A stretch of 9,653 nt of DNA from UBA11606 sp039188975 (GTDB taxonomy: Bacteria; Actinomycetota; Acidimicrobiia; Acidimicrobiales; Aldehydirespiratoraceae), in contig JBCCYT010000163.1 of the NCBI GenBank assembly GCA_039188975.1, forward strand, positions 1 to 9,653, written 5' to 3'. Positions 1 through 6,705 of the stretch are shown here, in pieces; the stretch's first letter is position 1; each line of letters begins with the position of its first letter. A program made the position numbers and the translations under genes. The notes below the pieces were generated by a model. The model did no database searches. It saw only the letters and a list, made by a program, of their open reading frames with translations, and had not been told where the DNA came from.

Positions 1-253
1 CGATGATCACCGTGTCGGCTCGAGCGAATCGGGCATCGAAGGTGCCGCTGTAGTTGCCGTCGACGATCCAGTGTTCCCCGGTGAGAAGACCGGCCTGACG
101 GCGACGCCAGACGTCGCGCTCCGTGCCGACCCATCCCGGCTGCCACTGATGCTCGTCGAGATGAATGACCGGCAGACCGGTGGCCACGCCGAGCGCACGA
201 GCAAAAGTGGTCTTCCCCGCACCCCCCGGACCCACGATCGCCACCCGTTTCAA
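1..253 (-). CDS. P-loop kinase of the FlaR / 'topology modulation protein' type (adenylate kinase-like), C-terminal part outside the window
   Basis: The reverse strand encodes 84 residues before running off the window edge. Seen: a Walker A loop GPGGAGKT at residues 8-15, then HLDEHQWQPGW at 31-41, then WIVDGNYSGTFD at 62-73 and an Arg-rich RFARAD stretch. This order is typical of small nucleoside/nucleotide kinase-like P-loop proteins often annotated as 'DNA topology modulation protein FlaR' or 'AAA family ATPase'. Full-length members are about 170-190 residues, so roughly half is present. The family is expected to be cytosolic and to bind ATP; its true substrate is poorly established, and the 'topology' name is historical. 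I chose the TTG at 253 because the frame is closed by TGA nine codons upstream and it puts the P-loop at the usual N-terminal distance. The GTG at 244 is an alternative. It is transcribed divergently from the oxygenase gene. Confidence 0.85.
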   Translation of the reverse strand, partial: MKRVAIVGPGGAGKTTFARALGVATGLPVIHLDEHQWQPGWVGTERDVWRRRQAGLLTGEHWIVDGNYSGTFDARFARADTVII

Positions 254-300
254 GCCACCAGAATGCCTGACGCGAGATCACAGATCGACATAGTTTCCAT
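250..300 (-). CDS. Possible 16-codon leader ORF overlapping the kinase start
   Basis: On the minus strand an ATG at 300 opens a frame encoding METMSICDLASGILVA and ending at TGA 252-250. That stop overlaps the kinase TTG start (TTGA). A strong purine-rich AGGAGAGG lies 10 bases before the ATG, whereas the kinase TTG has no good site of its own. This could be a leader whose translation delivers ribosomes to the kinase start. Codon third positions are less GC-rich than in the flanking genes, which argues against a conserved peptide. It could also be chance, or the trace of a frameshift separating the kinase from its original start. No function is assigned. Confidence 0.3.
   Translation of the reverse strand: METMSICDLASGILVA
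267..296 (+). promoter_or_regulatory. Weak candidate promoter for the oxygenase gene
   Basis: CTGACG (267-272) resembles a -35 box and TAGTTT (291-296) a -10 box, separated by 18 bases. It would give a leader of roughly 60 bases before the ATG at 366. Neither hexamer is close to consensus, and the site lies inside the kinase leader region on the other strand, so this is tentative. Confidence 0.25.
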
Positions 301-310
301 CGGGTACCTA

Positions 311-318
311 CCTCTCCT
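311..318 (-). promoter_or_regulatory. Strong Shine-Dalgarno-like site (AGGAGAGG on the minus strand)
   Basis: The plus strand reads CCTCTCCT, giving AGGAGAGG on the minus strand, 10 bases upstream of the ATG at 300. It is about 57 bases from the kinase TTG at 253, too far to serve that start directly. It therefore supports initiation at 300, on the short leader ORF. Confidence 0.45.
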
Positions 319-365
319 TTGGGTGCCTTCTTGCGTTGGGAAACCAAGAGGCGCATCATCAAGAC

Positions 366-1277
366 ATGTCCACCGATCAACTCGAAAAGGCCCGGGCGCT
401 CGAGCTTCCGACCCGCGACGCGATGCTGCGCCGCGATGCGTCGGTACAGCGCTTCTGGCTCGACAATCGTGAACTGCTCGCCGACGCCTGGCAGCAATGG
501 GAACCCACCGTCGAGGCACCGCTTGCCGCGCTCGACGACTCACTGATCGCTGCGCCGCTTCGGACCGCCGTCGACGCCGCGTGGGCCGACCCGAGCACCG
601 AGTCCGCGGTCCGCGACCTCTGGACCGAAGTGGCGCCGGGCGTGTTCGAAGCACAGTTCTTCGATCCGGAACGACTTGCGGATCTCCGCACCTATCTCAG
701 TGAGGCCGAGGAGGCCGAGATTCCGATGCGGCCGCCGTACGGCATCGTGCTCAACCGGGGCGGTGCCATGCTCGACCGCCGATCGCAGGGGTACCTGGCC
801 GCGCCCGCGTTCCAGACGCTCTACCAGACCATGCTCGACCGCTACATGCGGCCGATCTCGCGTCTGCTGTTTCCGGAGATCGTCGGCTACGACACCCAGA
901 CGTTCGGGTTCTCGATCAACTATCAACCGGGTACCGACACCTCGATCCGGCCCCACACCGACGCATCAGCCGTCACGTTGAACATCAACATGAATCTGCC
1001 CGACGAGGACTTCGCCGGTTCAGCCGTGCACTTCTTCGATCAAGCCACCGGGCAGAGCACACCGCTCACGTTTGCGCCGGGCACCGCCATGATTCACCGC
1101 GGCGGCATCCCCCACGCGGCCGAGCCGATCACCGACGGCGCGCGGTCCAACCTGGTCCTGTGGCTCTACGGCGACCGAGGTCAGGTGCCGATGATCGACA
1201 TTCCGAGAACGGAACTCGACGCCCGACAGCGATGGTCGATCCCGTCGACGCACGCCGACGACTTCGCACCCTTCTGA
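366..1277 (+). CDS. 2-oxoglutarate / Fe(II)-dependent oxygenase (prolyl-4-hydroxylase-like fold)
   Basis: This 303-residue protein shows the iron facial triad of the 2OG-Fe(II) superfamily: H197-T-D199 in RPHTDAS and a distal histidine, best placed at H250 in GIPHAAEPI. R260 follows ten residues later, in the position that binds the 2-oxoglutarate carboxylate, and leads into NLVLWLYGD. The phrase H-x-G-x-x-H-x-x-x-P-x-x-x-G-x-R-x-NLVxW (244-266) recalls the OGFOD2/procollagen-hydroxylase-like branch. H244 is a less likely alternative distal ligand. No signal peptide or membrane segment is visible, so it should be cytosolic. The substrate cannot be read from sequence. I preferred the ATG at 366; an in-frame TTG at 336 would add ten residues without a better ribosome site. 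An AAGAGG at 346-351 lies 14 bases upstream, a long spacing. It stands alone between a divergent kinase and a separately promoted paralog cluster. Confidence 0.85.
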   Translation: MSTDQLEKARALELPTRDAMLRRDASVQRFWLDNRELLADAWQQWEPTVEAPLAALDDSLIAAPLRTAVDAAWADPSTESAVRDLWTEVAPGVFEAQFFDPERLADLRTYLSEAEEAEIPMRPPYGIVLNRGGAMLDRRSQGYLAAPAFQTLYQTMLDRYMRPISRLLFPEIVGYDTQTFGFSINYQPGTDTSIRPHTDASAVTLNINMNLPDEDFAGSAVHFFDQATGQSTPLTFAPGTAMIHRGGIPHAAEPITDGARSNLVLWLYGDRGQVPMIDIPRTELDARQRWSIPSTHADDFAPF

Positions 1278-1286
1278 CGCGGCGCC

Positions 1287-1318
1287 GACTGAGCGCCCCG
1301 GTACCGCTGGGTTAGCGT
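1287..1318 (+). promoter_or_regulatory. Candidate leaderless promoter of the first zinc-ribbon gene
   Basis: TAGCGT (1313-1318) fits the actinobacterial -10 pattern TANNNT and is followed by exactly six bases and then the ATG at 1325. Transcription would start at or next to the start codon, and no Shine-Dalgarno sequence is present. CTGAGC (1289-1294), part of GACTGAG at 1287-1293, lies 18 bases before the -10 box and could be a weak -35. The same arrangement recurs at 3101-3132. Confidence 0.55.
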
Positions 1319-1324
1319 GGCGCC

Positions 1325-3106
1325 ATGGCGGCATGTTGGCGATGCGGAACCCAGGTCCCGTTCGACGCCAACTACTGCCCGAGCTGCGGCGTCAGCGTTC
1401 GAGCGGAGATGGAGCTCGACGTCTTCACCGATCGGTCGGTCACCGGCGACCACGTGGAGGCTGCGGCCCCGCGATCATCTCGCTGGGTTGCCATCGGCGC
1501 GGTTGTCTTGCTCGGCGGACTCGGCGCCTTCTTCGCGTTCCTGAGCGACGACGACGGCGAACCATCGGCAGATCCGTTCGAAGAGCGAGCCAACTTCGAC
1601 GCAACCGACGACGACCCGCAACCTGAACCGACCGCACCCGATGTCGGCGAGGAGACGGAGCTTCCACCAGCACGGGTCAACAGCACACTCGACGGAGACC
1701 TCGGCTGGACAACGACGTTCGAAGGGCCAGGATTTCCGCTGGCCGTGGTGCCGCTCGGCCCGTCGACGTTCGTCTACACCAGCACCAACGTCCTCGCCTG
1801 GCAACGCGGCGGGACGGCCAGCGCCTACGAGAGAACACGCGACGGCAACTGGATCGACCACGGACTCGTCATCGACGGCGCCACGGTCACGAGCATCGCA
1901 CCATCTGACGACGGGGCCATCGCCGTCGGCACGAACGAGGCCGGTCATCCAACCGTGTGGCGTTCCTCCGATGGCCTCACCTGGGCCGCCGAGCAACTGC
2001 CGATCAGCGACGACACGACGCGCAACGCGGACCCGTTGGTCGTGGTCGCCAGCGGCAACACGACGATCGTCTGGGGAGCAGAGCCGAACGCCTGGACCGA
2101 GCTCCAGAACGCCATCAGTGCCCGCTATCCCGACCTTGGTGTTCCGGTCGGGCTCGAGACCTACGAGGGGCAAGGTTCGGTCGAGGTCGTTGGACCCTTC
2201 GGCCTGACGGTCGTCGACCTCGGCTTTGCCGAACTCGGTCTTGCCGCCGACGACCTGTGGTCGTCCACCGGCGGCCCCTCTGTTAGTTGGACCAACACGG
2301 GAGATGGTTGGATCGTCGAACCGCTGTCTGCTGGCGCGACGTCTCTGATCAACGCGGAGGGCACGATCCTGCAGACCGTCGCCGGTTCACTCGGCCCGGA
2401 AGTCTCCACGTTCGACGACAGCGAGTGGAGCGAGCCCATCTCCTTTCCAGACCCATGGTCGCTCTCGCACTGGGGTGATCGGTACGTCACAACGGACCAG
2501 TCAGGCGTCCTGAGCGTTTTCGGCGCGGACTTCGCGATGGAGGAACGGCTACAGATTCCCGACCATCGCTTCGGGCACGACGTCAGTGCCACCATTGGCA
2601 CCGATGCGGGTCTCGTCGTCTTCACGACGAACTGGGATGCGGACGACGCATCCGATGACGAACGGGTGATCCTGCTGCGCGACGGATACACCGTCGAAGC
2701 GCGGACCGGTGAGCTCCAGATTCGGCAGGGTGACGACATTCTCGTGCGCGAGTTTCGGGGCGGCTCCAACGACAACTACCGAGTCGACATCGACGCCACA
2801 CCGCCGACGGTGACCTTCCTCGATTCGGTGGGAGCACCCCTGGTGACCTTCACGCTGAGCGAGCTGGCCGAACTCGAAGCGGTCTCGCCGGACCCCGGTG
2901 GCGCACCAACAACCAACCATCGACTGCTGTTCACTCGCGATGGCGAGGGTTGGCACGGCGGAGACTTCGCCGACACCGACGTCTGGCTGACCGAAGCCAC
3001 CCTTGTCGACGACCAGCTCCTCGGCGTGATGTTCGATGCCAGCTCGTGGTTTCTCCAGAGCACCGACATCGAGTTTCGCGTCATCGAAGCGCCAGTTCCC
3101 GACTGA
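1325..3106 (+). CDS. Zinc-ribbon, single-pass membrane protein with exported Asp-box (propeller-like) domain, paralog 1
   Basis: This 593-residue protein has four parts. (1) A zinc ribbon C4-x2-C7-x10-C18-x2-C21 lies at the very N-terminus. (2) One hydrophobic segment spans about 54-73 (WVAIGAVVLLGGLGAFFAFL) and is preceded by Arg, suggesting N-in/C-out topology. (3) A Asp/Glu/Pro-rich linker spans about 74-115. (4) A large extracytoplasmic domain is rich in Trp, Gly and Asp, with an Asp-box WRSSDGLTW at 212-220 and a similar FTRDGEGW at 536-543; Asp-boxes mark sialidase/BNR-type beta-propeller blades. A further shared block begins at VTFLD (496). The four ribbon cysteines are the only ones in the protein. 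I do not recognise a named family. Metal binding by the ribbon and a propeller fold are inferences. It is the first of three tandem paralogs and has its own leaderless-type promoter. It could be a surface sensor, scaffold or adhesin; no catalytic motif is visible. Confidence 0.8.
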   Translation: MAACWRCGTQVPFDANYCPSCGVSVRAEMELDVFTDRSVTGDHVEAAAPRSSRWVAIGAVVLLGGLGAFFAFLSDDDGEPSADPFEERANFDATDDDPQPEPTAPDVGEETELPPARVNSTLDGDLGWTTTFEGPGFPLAVVPLGPSTFVYTSTNVLAWQRGGTASAYERTRDGNWIDHGLVIDGATVTSIAPSDDGAIAVGTNEAGHPTVWRSSDGLTWAAEQLPISDDTTRNADPLVVVASGNTTIVWGAEPNAWTELQNAISARYPDLGVPVGLETYEGQGSVEVVGPFGLTVVDLGFAELGLAADDLWSSTGGPSVSWTNTGDGWIVEPLSAGATSLINAEGTILQTVAGSLGPEVSTFDDSEWSEPISFPDPWSLSHWGDRYVTTDQSGVLSVFGADFAMEERLQIPDHRFGHDVSATIGTDAGLVVFTTNWDADDASDDERVILLRDGYTVEARTGELQIRQGDDILVREFRGGSNDNYRVDIDATPPTVTFLDSVGAPLVTFTLSELAELEAVSPDPGGAPTTNHRLLFTRDGEGWHGGDFADTDVWLTEATLVDDQLLGVMFDASSWFLQSTDIEFRVIEAPVPD

Positions 3107-3132
3107 GTAACAATCGCGCTGCGCGGTAACGT
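3101..3132 (+). promoter_or_regulatory. Candidate leaderless promoter of the second zinc-ribbon gene
   Basis: TAACGT (3127-3132) lies exactly six bases before the ATG at 3139. GACTGAG (3101-3107) is 38 bases before the ATG, the same distance as in front of the first paralog, and it contains the stop codon of that first gene. Gene 2 can therefore be transcribed on its own, although it sits only 32 bases after gene 1. There is no Shine-Dalgarno sequence. Confidence 0.5.
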
Positions 3133-3138
3133 CGCCGA

Positions 3139-4905
3139 ATGGTGGCCTGTTGGCGGTGCGGTGGCGAAATCCAGAACACCGATCGCATTTGCCCCTCGTG
3201 CGGCCAACCCACCGGCTACGGACTCAACCTCGCCGAACCAGCGACCGCCGCAACCGACCCCGTCGCCGCCGAGCCGCGGGCACCGTGGGCCGCAGTGATC
3301 GGGGTGGCCGTGCTGGTCGCGGTCCTCATCGGGTTCTTCGCCGTCGCCACGCGTGACGACCCCGCCGACGAAACCGCAAACGACGAGCCCCGGCCCGACG
3401 CTGCCGACGACCCGGATCGCAGCGACGACGAACCAGTCGGCGACGGCGAACGAGTCGGAGGTGACGACATCACCCGAGCGATCAGCAGCGAGCCGCCTGA
3501 CTATGTCACGACCGCGGTGCGGCGAAGCCTCACGGTGTCGACCACGACCTCACTCGACGGGTGGGTCATCGGCGCCGCCAGTCTCGGCGAGTCGCTACTC
3601 GTCCTGTCCGCCGGCGAAACCGTGCAAGCCGTCTGGGGGGTAAACGGTCGTGACATCTCCGCCCATCGACGAAGCGCCGATGGAACCTGGGAGGATCTCG
3701 GACCGGTGCTACCGGGCGCAACCGTCGCGGCGGTCACATCGGTCGACGAGACCGTGTACGTCACCGGCCGCAACGCTCGCGGCGAGCCGATGCTGTGGGA
3801 ATCGACCGACGGCGCGACCTGGCTTGCGGAGCTGCTCCCGCCCACCGAGGCCGACAGTGTCCCGGCGCAGATCGCCGCCACCGCCGACACGGTGCTCATC
3901 GTTGGCTCGCCCCGGATTCCGTTCTTGGAGTTGACCGCAGAGATTCAATCCGCCGGCGTCGACCTCGGGCCGTTCGACTGGCCAGAGATCACGTCCTCCG
4001 GCGACCTCATCGTTCGCGGGCCGCTCGGGGTGCCGGTCGAGACGATCGACCTGGCCGCGATCGGCATCGAAGACGTTGCCCGCCGAGCGGTCGGCTCCAG
4101 CAACAACCTCAGCGCCACATGGGCTCGGACCGGCAACGAATGGCGAGTCACGGACTCGCCCTTCCAAGGATTCGGACCGACGATGGCGAGCGACAACGCG
4201 TTTCTTCGGCCGACCGGCGCCTCCATCGAACGCAGCCTCGACGGCATCGAGTGGGAAACCGCCGCAGCGAGCACCAGCGCCTGGTTTCTGACCGCGTGGC
4301 GCGACCGGTTCATCGCGGCGATCGGTCAAGGTGACTTCGAGGTACGCGACCCAGGGCTCGACCTGTGGTTCCAAGCATCGTTTCCTGGCTCCGCCTCCCC
4401 GCACACGCTGACCGCAGGCCCGGCCGGTATGGCCGTGCTCGCGGTCGCGCCAAGCCTCGACCGCACCGACATCTCGCCGATCGTGCTCCGTCGAGGCGGC
4501 GCCACCGCCTGGTTCGGTGTCGACGACCGCATTCGGATCGAGACCGACGAGCACACGCTCGACAACGTGTTCCTCTACGAGGTCCGGCCGAACGACCCTC
4601 GGCTCGTCGTCGATGCCGACGCCGAGACCGTGACCTTCGTCGAATCGGACTCCGGCGGTGAGCTCATCACGGTGACCTTCGCCGAACTCGAGACCGTCCA
4701 CGCTGCACTCCATCCCCCACCGACCCTTCGCCACCAGGTGTTGTTCTCGCGGGAGGGCCGGGAGTGGGCCCTCGGCGAGCTGGGCATCCAGGAGCCATCT
4801 CGAGTGCACGTCGACGAGACCAGGATCACCGTCTTCGCGCCCGCCAACACCGAGGCGGGATTCCAGACCGTGGTTCTCACGATCGTGGTCGGGTCCGATG
4901 GGTGA
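3139..4905 (+). CDS. Zinc-ribbon, single-pass membrane protein with exported Asp-box (propeller-like) domain, paralog 2
   Basis: This 588-residue paralog of the preceding gene has the same order of parts. The zinc ribbon is C4-x2-C7-x10-C18-x2-C21 and the membrane segment lies at about 50-70. A very acidic linker spans about 71-110, followed by an exported domain with Asp-boxes WESTDGATW (220-228) and RSLDGIEW (365-372). A third box-like FSREGREW (536-543) sits at exactly the residue position of its counterpart in paralog 1. The shared block VTFVES begins at 498. The stretch around the first box (DGTW...GEPMLW...LAELLP) aligns with both neighbours without large gaps. No cysteines occur outside the ribbon. 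Function is unknown to me; the role is inferred as an extracytoplasmic propeller on a metal-binding membrane anchor. Its last 8 bases overlap the start of the third paralog, so the two are probably cotranslated. Confidence 0.8.
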   Translation: MVACWRCGGEIQNTDRICPSCGQPTGYGLNLAEPATAATDPVAAEPRAPWAAVIGVAVLVAVLIGFFAVATRDDPADETANDEPRPDAADDPDRSDDEPVGDGERVGGDDITRAISSEPPDYVTTAVRRSLTVSTTTSLDGWVIGAASLGESLLVLSAGETVQAVWGVNGRDISAHRRSADGTWEDLGPVLPGATVAAVTSVDETVYVTGRNARGEPMLWESTDGATWLAELLPPTEADSVPAQIAATADTVLIVGSPRIPFLELTAEIQSAGVDLGPFDWPEITSSGDLIVRGPLGVPVETIDLAAIGIEDVARRAVGSSNNLSATWARTGNEWRVTDSPFQGFGPTMASDNAFLRPTGASIERSLDGIEWETAAASTSAWFLTAWRDRFIAAIGQGDFEVRDPGLDLWFQASFPGSASPHTLTAGPAGMAVLAVAPSLDRTDISPIVLRRGGATAWFGVDDRIRIETDEHTLDNVFLYEVRPNDPRLVVDADAETVTFVESDSGGELITVTFAELETVHAALHPPPTLRHQVLFSREGREWALGELGIQEPSRVHVDETRITVFAPANTEAGFQTVVLTIVVGSDG

Positions 4906-6616
4906 CCCGGGCGATCCCTCTCTCCTCGATCCATTCGGTGCTGACAACGCACCGGCGCCGGCGACTCGATCATCGGCCAGTCGGCGTTGGGTCCCATTCA
5001 TCGCAGCCGTGGCGGTGGTCGCCGCGCTGGTCGGCGTCATCGCCTTCGGAGGCGACGACAACGCCGACGACACCGAGGAGGCCGTCGACGATCAGGCCCC
5101 CGAGGAGCAAGAGAACAACGCCGATGCCGACGCACCCGAAGCAGAGGCCGACACCGAGCAGTCCGACGCCGAGCAGCCTGAAACCGGCGCCCGCATTTCT
5201 GGCCGGGTCGACTTCGTCGAGGCGGGCACGCTCGAACCCGGCCGTATCGCAGGGATCGCCGAGATCGACGATTCGCTGTTCGTTTTCACCGACCCGACCG
5301 AGTCATCCGGTCCATGGGGAGGGGTCGGCTTTCCTCGAGTGCTGTCGGCAACGGAGCGCACGGCGAACGGCGAATGGATCGGCCATGGTGCGGTCATCGA
5401 CGGTATCGACGTACGCGACATCAGCCAGCACGGTCAGGGAGTCGTGGTTGCCGGCGTCGACCTTGACGGGCGCCCCGCCGTCTGGCGATCCGACGATGGC
5501 CTCACCTGGGAGGTCGAACAACTTCCCCTCTTCAAGGACCTCGACGGCAACCCGCTCGAACCGAGCTTGATCGCGGCCACCGGTACCCACATCGTCGTCT
5601 CGACCCAAGCAGCAGATGACGACCTTCGCTTCGACCGGTCGCTCGAAGCTGCGGGGGTATCGGTCGACCTCACCGCAGGTTGGCGCTTCACGGAGAACAA
5701 CACCTTCGAGATCCTCGGACCGTTCTGGTTCGTTGTCGAGGAGCACGACCTTGCCGGGCTCGGCATTGACCCGCCCCGTGGCTCCGGCCCGAGATACGCC
5801 AGCGCATGGGTGCACGACGGCGAACGGTGGGAGCTCGTCAGCGCCCCGGGGCCGATGAGGACGCTTGCATCCGTCGGCGACGCGTTCGTTCGCGAACGGG
5901 GGGTGGAATCCAACCGCCTCGAAGTCAGCGACGACGGCTTCACCTGGGCACTGATCCCGGCCCCGCCAGCGTCGGTGTCGTACACCGGCACCGACACGTC
6001 GATCTTCGCGTTCGACGAAACCAATGTCTGGCGAGCCAGTCAGACCGGAATCGGGTGGATCCGACTCGACGTGCCCGTGCCGCAGACGACGAACGAGACG
6101 GTCCTTCGATCGATCGCCGGTGACGGCGACATCACCGCCGCCATCATCTCCCGGTCAGCTGACGACGAGCCACCGCAGTTCGCACTCTTGCAGGACGGTG
6201 TGCTGGTCCGGTTCGGCGGCCAGCCCACCATCCGGCTCGAGCAGGACGGCGTCATCACTCACGAACTCCACTCACAGACGAACGTCGGTGATGACTTCCG
6301 GTTCGATCCCGAGACGGGTCTCACCTTCATCGATGCCGGGACCGGACAAACCATCACGACCCTGTCGCCGGAGACACTCCAGTTCGCGTTCGCGGAGGTC
6401 GCTCTGTCGCGGGGTGGCCCGATCACCTCGATCCTCGTCAACAACGGTGAGAACACCTGGGCCATCGCGCCGGTCTTCCGGATACGAGCCGACAGCACCC
6501 TCGCCGACGTGATCGTGCGGGGCGACACCGTCACCGCGTTCGTCATCCCTTCCGCCGACGCGAACCTCCGCGGCGAGCTGCCGATCGTCGTTTTCGAAGC
6601 CCGGTTCGACGAGTAG
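4898..6616 (+). CDS. Membrane-anchored exported Asp-box (propeller-like) protein, paralog 3, without the zinc ribbon
   Basis: This 572-residue paralog lacks the cysteine ribbon. The N-terminus is a short MGDPGDPSLLDPFG stretch, then RR and a membrane segment at about 31-50. A long acidic linker (about 52-98, mostly Asp/Glu/Ala) follows, then the exported domain. Asp-boxes are WRSDDGLTW (196-204) and VSDDGFTW (343-350), and the shared C-terminal block starts at LTFID (475). The protein contains no cysteine at all. The ATG at 4898 overlaps the upstream gene (stop 4903-4905) by 8 bases and no strong ribosome site precedes it. Translational coupling to paralog 2 is therefore likely, with similar dosage of the two proteins. 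Loss of the ribbon suggests a division of labour: paralogs 1 and 2 could contact a cytoplasmic partner or metal while this one acts only outside. The function itself is unrecognised. Confidence 0.78.
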   Translation: MGDPGDPSLLDPFGADNAPAPATRSSASRRWVPFIAAVAVVAALVGVIAFGGDDNADDTEEAVDDQAPEEQENNADADAPEAEADTEQSDAEQPETGARISGRVDFVEAGTLEPGRIAGIAEIDDSLFVFTDPTESSGPWGGVGFPRVLSATERTANGEWIGHGAVIDGIDVRDISQHGQGVVVAGVDLDGRPAVWRSDDGLTWEVEQLPLFKDLDGNPLEPSLIAATGTHIVVSTQAADDDLRFDRSLEAAGVSVDLTAGWRFTENNTFEILGPFWFVVEEHDLAGLGIDPPRGSGPRYASAWVHDGERWELVSAPGPMRTLASVGDAFVRERGVESNRLEVSDDGFTWALIPAPPASVSYTGTDTSIFAFDETNVWRASQTGIGWIRLDVPVPQTTNETVLRSIAGDGDITAAIISRSADDEPPQFALLQDGVLVRFGGQPTIRLEQDGVITHELHSQTNVGDDFRFDPETGLTFIDAGTGQTITTLSPETLQFAFAEVALSRGGPITSILVNNGENTWAIAPVFRIRADSTLADVIVRGDTVTAFVIPSADANLRGELPIVVFEARFDE

Positions 6617-6691
6617 CCAGCGAAAGAGCCGTTTGGCCTACGTGGGTTCGCCGCGACCAGCCGATGGGACGCCGAACGCCGTCCACCGGTC

Positions 6692-6697
6692 GAGGAG
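6692..6697 (+). promoter_or_regulatory. Shine-Dalgarno site deciding the start of the discoidin-repeat gene
   Basis: GAGGAG ends 8 bases before the ATG at 6706, close to ideal. The in-frame ATG at 6664 has no comparable site and would put about 14 extra polar residues before the signal peptide, so 6706 is the preferred start. Confidence 0.65.
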
Positions 6698-6705
6698 CGT
6701 GGGAC

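Noticed and set aside
330..350. TTGG-GAAA-CCAA small hairpin before the oxygenase start as a regulatory element
   Set aside because: A four-base-pair stem with a bulge is too weak, and no riboswitch-like context surrounds it.
336..365. TTG at 336 as the oxygenase start
   Set aside because: It adds ten residues (QEAHHQD and neighbours) with no family motif and no better ribosome site than the ATG at 366.
1281..1297. GGCGC…GCGCC hairpin after the oxygenase as a terminator
   Set aside because: The stem has only five base pairs and no T-run, and it overlaps the promoter of the next gene; expected by chance at this GC content.
3709..5073. A 454-codon open frame on the minus strand across paralogs 2 and 3
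   Set aside because: It spans two real genes antisense, is rich in Arg/Gly/Asp with no recognisable motif, and is a codon-bias shadow.
6664..6705. ATG at 6664 as the start of the lectin-like gene
   Set aside because: It has no Shine-Dalgarno site and extends the signal peptide's basic region unusually; the ATG at 6706 follows GAGGAG at ideal spacing.
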